Source: Pseudomonas sp. RIT-PI-AD (GTDB taxonomy: Bacteria > Pseudomonadota > Gammaproteobacteria > Pseudomonadales > Pseudomonadaceae). From it: 64,000 nt of DNA. The stretch spans positions 1 to 64,000 of the forward strand of contig NZ_JANZKU010000003.1 of assembly GCF_025642785.1 (NCBI RefSeq). Reading direction: 5' to 3'. Positions 57,467 to 64,000 of the stretch are shown here, one piece after another (the first letter of the stretch is position 1; each line of letters opens with the position of its first letter). Below the pieces are notes generated by a model, which searched no databases, was not told the DNA's origin, and worked only from the letters and a program-made list of their open reading frames with translations. The translations under genes were made by a program, and so were the position numbers.

Positions 57467-58000
57467 ATGACATCCCCCGAACCGCAGCGCTGCGTCCAGA
57501 CCATCCTGGTGATGGGGGTATCCGGCAGCGGCAAGACCACCATCGGCAGCCGCCTCGCCAGACGCCTGGGCTGCGGGTTTTCCGACGCCGACGAGTTCCA
57601 CAGCGCGGCCAACAAGGCCAAGATGGCCCACGGCATCCCCCTCACCGACGAGGACCGGCAGCCCTGGCTGCGCGATATGCGCGCCGCCATCGAGGCACGC
57701 CAGCGCGAGGGCGGCCGCCACGTCTTCGCCTGCTCGGCGCTGAAGCGGGCCTATCGCGACCTGCTGCGACGCGAGGACGAGAACCTCCTGATGGTGTTCC
57801 TCGACGGGCCGGAGCACCTGCTCGCCGAGCGTCTCGGCGGCCGCAGCGGTCACTTCTTCGACCCCGCCCTGCTGAACAGCCAGTTACAGGCCCTGGAACG
57901 GCCCGGACCGGCGGAAGCCTGGACCCTGGACATTCGCTTGAGCGTGGAAGAGCTCGTCGAAGACCTCGCCCGGCGCATCGAGCGACTGCCACAGCCCTGA
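57467..58000 (+). CDS. gntK: Gluconokinase (GntK family)
   Basis: 177 residues. Phosphorylates gluconate to 6-phosphogluconate, feeding the Entner-Doudoroff pathway. P-loop MGVSGSGKTT (16-25), DADEFHSAANKAKMAHGIPLTDEDRQPWL in pieces, and CSALKRAYRDLLR with LDGPEHLLAERLGGRSGHFFDPALLNSQL are family hallmarks. The start at 57467 follows AAGGAG by ten bases. No gnt regulator or gluconate permease is adjacent, which is unusual; a 242-base gap separates it from rtcB. Confidence 0.93.
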   Translation: MTSPEPQRCVQTILVMGVSGSGKTTIGSRLARRLGCGFSDADEFHSAANKAKMAHGIPLTDEDRQPWLRDMRAAIEARQREGGRHVFACSALKRAYRDLLRREDENLLMVFLDGPEHLLAERLGGRSGHFFDPALLNSQLQALERPGPAEAWTLDIRLSVEELVEDLARRIERLPQP

Positions 58001-58157
58001 CGACGTCGCCGCGCGCGAAGCCCCGACAGGCGCTTCGTCACGCTCGGGCCGCTTGAATCGACGCGGGGTTCTCGAACCCTTCGCTGGCCCTCGATCCCAC
58101 CGCCGACGGCGCCCCCGACACCGACGAGGCACCTTGCCGCGCATCGCGCTAAACCCC

Positions 58158-58247
58158 GTGGGAGCGGATTCATCCGCGATGCTGCCGCCCAGACGACGAA
58201 CCCGCCTGGAACCGCTCAAGCCACTCCGCGAACGAATTCGCTCCCAC
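58158..58247. repeat. Inverted pair of REP elements (REPIN)
   Basis: GTGGGAGCGGATTCATCCGCG starts at 58158, and the complement of GTGGGAGCGAATTCGTTCGCG ends at 58247. The two units share most of their 21 bases and face each other about 48 bases apart. This GTGGGAGC-headed unit is the familiar REP of pseudomonads, mobilised by TnpA-REP transposases. (Each unit is longer than shown at its palindromic foot.). Confidence 0.85.
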
Positions 58248-58386
58248 AGGCGCACGAGCCACCGATCGTCGAAGGGCATCCATCCGCCGGCACGACGATC
58301 GTCGAGGCGGTGCGCGTCCGCTACGCCGGCAGCCTTCCCCCTCAACCGGCGCCCTTCTCTCCGCATTCTTGAACCCGCACATGAAA

Positions 58387-58406
58387 ACGGGGCCTTTCGG
58401 CCCCGT
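58387..58406 (-). terminator. Terminator of ettA
   Basis: ACGGGGCC-GAAA-GGCCCCGT on the minus strand followed by TTTT, 18 bases after the ettA stop codon. Confidence 0.9.
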
Positions 58407-58424
58407 CGCGGATCGTGCAGGCGT

Positions 58425-60089
<1,665 letters not shown>

Positions 60090-60345
60090 GATGACCTTGT
60101 TTTACCTTGTCTACAGTCAAAGGGGCAGCCGCCGCGGTTTGTCACAGCCGGGGCGGCGGCCCTGAGAGGTAGCACGCTCATGCGCGCGCACGTGCGGCAA
60201 AGCTACCGGAATGCACCGGGCAGGGCAAACCGCTCGCCGGGCGATACTGGCACTTTGCCCCGAGTCCGGGCATGCTAGCCGCCCCCCGCGCCCTCCATCC
60301 GACGTCAGGCCCGTCCTGCCGAGCCGCGTCATTGCAGGATATCCA

Positions 60346-63300
60346 GTGCCCAGACCCCTTTCGTACACGCCCCACAGAACACCCGGCGATCCCGCGGGAC
60401 GCTTCGTGCGGTTCGTGTCGAACGGCCCGCTGCGGATGGCGCTGGCGATCCTGATGCTGCTCACCCTGCTGTTCTGGCAGGTGTGCCACGAATACCTGCA
60501 GGCCCAGGCGCATCTGCGCCAGCACGCCGAGGCATCCAGCCGCGTAACGGCCGCGCAGTTGGAGGCACGCATGGCGTTCGCCGCGCGGGCCGCGAGCGCC
60601 ATGCTGCAACGGAGCCTCGCCCCGCAGGCCGCGGCGACGCCCGCCCTGCCCCTGGAAAACCTCCGCGTGCTGTTCCCCGACCTGCAAGAACTGATCTGGC
60701 TGGACGCGAACGGCCGCGCCCAAGGCGGCGAGGGTCCGCCGAAGGACCGGCAACCGCTGGCGGACCTGGCGCGCGGGAGCGGACAGGCATCCTATCGCTT
60801 CGCCTTCGATCCCCGGGGCGAACAGCTCTACCTGCTGCTGGCACGGGGCGACGCCGGCCAATGGGCGCTGCGCCTCGGCCCGCGCGCCCTGGACGCCTGG
60901 CTGCCGGACACTCCGACCGATGCCCAGGGCTGGGTCTTGGAGGACAGCTCGGGCCGGCGCCTGCTCCCGCAGCGCGGCGAGCCGTTACCGGGCGACGCCG
61001 CCGCGCCCGGAGCGGCCACCCGCCTGCCGGCGATCGCCCTGGCCGGCAGCGACTGGCAATTGCGCGGGCTCTACGACGAGGCCCGCGCACGCGCGCGCAT
61101 TCTCGCGGAGCTGGGCGGCAAGCTGGTCCTGTACGGCCTCTGTGCGCTGCTGGCGCTGCTCGTCCTGTATCGCCTGCTGCGCGAGCAACAGGGCCTGCAC
61201 GCCTTGAACGCCGCGTCGCGGGACTCGCTGCGGCAGACCGGCAGCGCCCTCGGCGCCATCGAGGAACGGGTGCTGGTCAGCGACCTCGAAGGTCGCCTGA
61301 GCTATCTCAACCCCCAGGCCGAAGCGCTGTTCGAAGCGGGCGAGGTGCCGGTCCGCGAGCGCCACCTGCTCGACCTGCTGCCGGATCTCGACCCGCAACG
61401 CCTGCGCGAGCCCAATACCGGGCAGATCGGCGACTTGGTGAGCCTGGTCGAGGCCGGCCGCCGGCGCCTCTTCACAGTGACCCGCAGCACCCTCAGCGAG
61501 GGCGAGCGGCCGCTCGGCTATGCCTGGGTGCTGCGCGACGTCACCGAAGAGCAGCAATCCCTGCAGGTCCTCAGGGAGACCCGCCGGCGCTACCAGAACA
61601 TCTTCGAGGACAGCGGCGTGGCGCTTTGCGTCCTCGACCTGGTGCCCCTCCACGATCACCTCATGCACCTCGGCCTGCGCAACGCCGACGACCTGGCCGA
61701 GTGGCTGGGCAAGCACCCGCAGCGCCACGGCGAGTTGTTGCGCCGCCTGCGCATGACCGAGGCCAACCAGGTGGCCCTGCGCCTGCTGGAGGTATCCGAG
61801 ATCGACCAGGCCTGGGAGTGCCTGATCAATCGCACCAAGTTACGGATCGGCGGGGTGCGTTTCCAGTTGATCGCCGCGCTGTTCGGCGGCCAGCAACTGG
61901 TCGAACTGGAAACCCGCATCCTCACCGCGAAGGGCCAGGAGCGCCACCTGTGGCTGGTGCTGCGCCTGCCGGAAGCGGGCGAGGACCTGCACGCGGTGAC
62001 CCTCAGCCTGAGCGACATCACCGCGCGCAAGCACGTCGAACTGTCGCTGATCGAGCGCGAGCGCTTCTGGTCGGACGTGGCCCGCGCGGTGCCGGACACC
62101 CTGTACGTCCACGCGGTCAACGACCAGCACGTGCTGTTCAGCAACAACCGCCTGGGCCCCGACCTGGGCTACGACTGGGAAGAACTGAATACCCTGGGGG
62201 ATCGCCTGTGGGAGCGGATTCTCCACCCGGACGACGCCGAGCTGTACCGCCGCATGCTCAACCTGCAACAGGTGATCGGCGACGGCCAGCTCCTGCAATA
62301 CCAGTTGCGCCTGCGCCATCGCAACGGCCGCTGGCATTGGTTCGACATCCGCGAGCAGGCCCTGAGCCGCGACGCCCGGGGACGGGTCAGCCGGCTGATC
62401 GGGGTGGCCAAGGACATCACCGACCAGATCGAGGCCAGCGAGTCCCTGCGCGAAAGCGAGCGCCGCTACCGCTTGCTGGCGGAAAGCATCAGCGACGTGA
62501 TCTTCACCTCCGACCGGCAGTTGCAACTGAACTACGTCAGCCCTTCGGTGCAGCCGGTGCTCGGCTACAGCAGCGACTGGATCATCGCCAACAATTTCAT
62601 CGGCACCGCTGCCAACCCGCGCCAGTTGAACGGCCTGTTCGTCCTGCTGGAGCGCGTGCGCAACGCCCTCGGCGACCCGCAGCGCCTGGCCGACCTGCGC
62701 CGCGGCCTGGGGCCCCAGCTGTTCCTCTTCGACTGCCTGCGCGCCGACGGCCGCAAGATCCCGGTGGAACTGCGGATCATGCTGATGTGGGACGAGCACG
62801 GCAGCTTCGAGGGCATCCTCGGGGTCGGTCGCGACATCAGCCAGCAGCGCCGCGCGGAAAAGGACCTGCGCATGGCCGCGACGGTATTCGAGCACTCCAC
62901 CGCGGCGATCCTGGTCACCGACCCGGCCGGCTACATCGTCCAGGTCAACGAAGCCTTCAGCCGGATCACCGGCTATGGCAGCGCCGAGGTGCTCGACCAG
63001 CAACCGACCCTGCTCACCGCGGATCGCCAGCAGGCCAACCACCTCAACTACATCATGAGCCAGCTCAACCAGCGCGGCAGTTGGGAGGGCGAGGTGTGGC
63101 TGAAACGCCGCCAGGGCGACACCTACCCGTCCTGGGTGGGCATCACCGCGGTGCACGACGACGAAGGCGACCTGGTCAGCTACGTGTGCTTCTTCAGCGA
63201 CATCAGCGAACGCAAGGCCAGCGAGCAGCGCATCCACCGCCTGGCCTATTACGACGCCCTCACCCACCTGCCCAACCGCACCCTGTTCCAGGACCGCCTG

Positions 63301-64000
63301 CACACTGCCCTGCAATACGCCGAGCGCAACCAGGAATGGGTGGTGCTGATGTTCCTCGACCTCGACCGCTTCAAGCCGATCAACGACTCCCTCGGCCATG
63401 CCGCCGGCGACCGCATGCTCAAGGACGTGGCCCTGCGCCTGACCGATTGCGTGGCGGACGACGACACCGTGGCGCGCATGGGCGGCGACGAGTTCACCCT
63501 GCTGCTGCAACCGCGCTCCAGCCGCGAGGGCGCGCTGAACCGCGCGATCCACGTCGCCGAGCAGATTCTCGCCAGCCTGGCGCGCCCGTTCGTCCTCGAA
63601 GGCCGCGAGTTCTTCGTCACCGCCAGCATCGGCATCGCCCTCAGCCCCCAGGACGGTCGCGAGCTGAGCCAATTGATGAAGAACGCCGACACCGCCATGT
63701 ACCACGCCAAGGAGCGCGGCAAGAACAACTTCCAGTTCTACCAGACCGACATGAACGCCCGCGCCCTGGAGCGCCTGGAGTTGGAAAGCGACCTGCGCCA
63801 CGCCCTCGAAGGCGGCGAGTTCATGCTCTATTACCAGCCGCAGTTCAGCGGCAACGGCAAGCGCCTGACCGGTGTCGAGGCGCTGCTGCGCTGGCGCCAT
63901 CCCGCCCGCGGGCTGGTGCCGCCGACCGAGTTCATCCCGGTCCTGGAGGAGCTCGGCCTGGTGGTCCAGGTGGGCGACTGGGTGCTCGCCGAGGCCTGTC
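60346..64000 (+). CDS. morA: MorA, membrane PAS-GGDEF-EAL c-di-GMP regulator (3' end outside window)
   Basis: At least 1218 residues, still open at the window end; full-length MorA is about 1400. Start GTG 60346 follows AGGA by six bases. Two membrane helices (about 26-46 and 257-279) flank a periplasmic sensor. Five PAS-like units follow near 305, 415, 572, 704 and 843, then GGDEF with MGGDEFTLLLQ (1046-1050) and the start of EAL with GVEALLRWRHP (E1178-L1180) and PTEFIPVLEELGLV. Both catalytic signatures are intact, so it may make and degrade c-di-GMP. MorA controls motility, biofilm and proteases in P. aeruginosa. It is divergent from ettA across 256 bases. Confidence 0.95.
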   Translation, partial: MPRPLSYTPHRTPGDPAGRFVRFVSNGPLRMALAILMLLTLLFWQVCHEYLQAQAHLRQHAEASSRVTAAQLEARMAFAARAASAMLQRSLAPQAAATPALPLENLRVLFPDLQELIWLDANGRAQGGEGPPKDRQPLADLARGSGQASYRFAFDPRGEQLYLLLARGDAGQWALRLGPRALDAWLPDTPTDAQGWVLEDSSGRRLLPQRGEPLPGDAAAPGAATRLPAIALAGSDWQLRGLYDEARARARILAELGGKLVLYGLCALLALLVLYRLLREQQGLHALNAASRDSLRQTGSALGAIEERVLVSDLEGRLSYLNPQAEALFEAGEVPVRERHLLDLLPDLDPQRLREPNTGQIGDLVSLVEAGRRRLFTVTRSTLSEGERPLGYAWVLRDVTEEQQSLQVLRETRRRYQNIFEDSGVALCVLDLVPLHDHLMHLGLRNADDLAEWLGKHPQRHGELLRRLRMTEANQVALRLLEVSEIDQAWECLINRTKLRIGGVRFQLIAALFGGQQLVELETRILTAKGQERHLWLVLRLPEAGEDLHAVTLSLSDITARKHVELSLIERERFWSDVARAVPDTLYVHAVNDQHVLFSNNRLGPDLGYDWEELNTLGDRLWERILHPDDAELYRRMLNLQQVIGDGQLLQYQLRLRHRNGRWHWFDIREQALSRDARGRVSRLIGVAKDITDQIEASESLRESERRYRLLAESISDVIFTSDRQLQLNYVSPSVQPVLGYSSDWIIANNFIGTAANPRQLNGLFVLLERVRNALGDPQRLADLRRGLGPQLFLFDCLRADGRKIPVELRIMLMWDEHGSFEGILGVGRDISQQRRAEKDLRMAATVFEHSTAAILVTDPAGYIVQVNEAFSRITGYGSAEVLDQQPTLLTADRQQANHLNYIMSQLNQRGSWEGEVWLKRRQGDTYPSWVGITAVHDDEGDLVSYVCFFSDISERKASEQRIHRLAYYDALTHLPNRTLFQDRLHTALQYAERNQEWVVLMFLDLDRFKPINDSLGHAAGDRMLKDVALRLTDCVADDDTVARMGGDEFTLLLQPRSSREGALNRAIHVAEQILASLARPFVLEGREFFVTASIGIALSPQDGRELSQLMKNADTAMYHAKERGKNNFQFYQTDMNARALERLELESDLRHALEGGEFMLYYQPQFSGNGKRLTGVEALLRWRHPARGLVPPTEFIPVLEELGLVVQVGDWVLAEAC

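Larger units (their letters stand above)
58001..58424. other. 424-base intergenic region with REP pair and terminator
   Basis: No supported gene. The stretch carries the inverted REP pair at 58158-58247 and the ettA terminator at 58387-58406, both listed separately. The rest is G+C-rich sequence without visible signals. It separates convergent gntK and ettA. Confidence 0.7.

Noticed and set aside
62208-62221. GTGGGAGCGGATTC, a REP-like head inside morA
   Set aside because: It encodes LWERIL in the reading frame of a PAS domain, has no inverted partner, and no palindromic foot; chance match.
61840-63900. A 686-codon minus-strand frame opposite morA
   Set aside because: morA has intact PAS, GGDEF and EAL motifs through this stretch; the opposite frame is a shadow.

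Overview
The window is chromosomal DNA of a high-G+C Pseudomonas from the P. aeruginosa lineage. The evidence is gene order and protein families: ndh, the tRNA-Lys/Pro/Asn cluster, clpB-pgeF-rluD-bamD, pilS-pilR-thiO, fimT-fimU-pilV-pilW-pilX-pilY1-pilE, ispH-fkpB-lspA-ileS-ribF-murJ, rpsT, proB-obgE-rpmA-rplU, ispB, an fklB-type isomerase, ettA and morA follow the order known from P. aeruginosa. Several proteins (for example PilS) differ from my recollection of the PAO1 versions, and some neighbours differ, so I read it as a relative or a divergent strain rather than PAO1. The species cannot be fixed from the sequence alone.

Layout. 1-9828: small metabolic and housekeeping genes (a GNAT/thioredoxin-like/membrane-protein operon, secreted nuclease, DUF1780-MOSC-DUF3094, type II NADH dehydrogenase, class III CoA-transferase, WYL regulator with VOC protein, HxlR regulator divergent from an MFS exporter). 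9829-14550: an accessory cassette of four genes (NodU/TobZ-type carbamoyltransferase, HcaT-like MFS permease, HAD phosphatase, DUF218 protein) behind a highly structured leader. It lies beside the 3' end of a tRNA-Lys gene. 14741-15119: three tRNAs with their own promoter and terminator. 15236-26824: DUF1631 and PilZ proteins, heat-shock clpB, pgeF-rluD, bamD and pilS-pilR. 26832-35217: thiO, then the minor pilin/PilY1 operon, which has lower G+C than its surroundings and lacks pilY2. 35592-47303: a long, mostly minus-strand core block (isoprenoid, lipoprotein processing, ileS, ribF, murJ, proB, obgE, L27, L21). 47547-60089: ispB, an iron-regulated small gene, fklB-type isomerase, UPF0114, a Lon-like ATPase-protease, a DUF4105 periplasmic protein, rtcB, gluconokinase and ettA. 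60346-64000: morA, cut by the window end within its EAL domain.

How the genes work together. PilS/PilR regulate pilin expression, and the minor pilins with PilY1 prime type IV pilus assembly. The PilZ protein, DUF1631 protein and MorA suggest additional c-di-GMP control. The most interesting part is the cassette at 10105-14550. Its leader contains five consecutive perfect stem-loops. The last displays the Shine-Dalgarno GGAGG in its loop inside a full match to the CsrA/RsmE consensus (A/U)CANGGANG(U/A), which predicts post-transcriptional Gac/Rsm control of an uncharacterised carbamoylation pathway.
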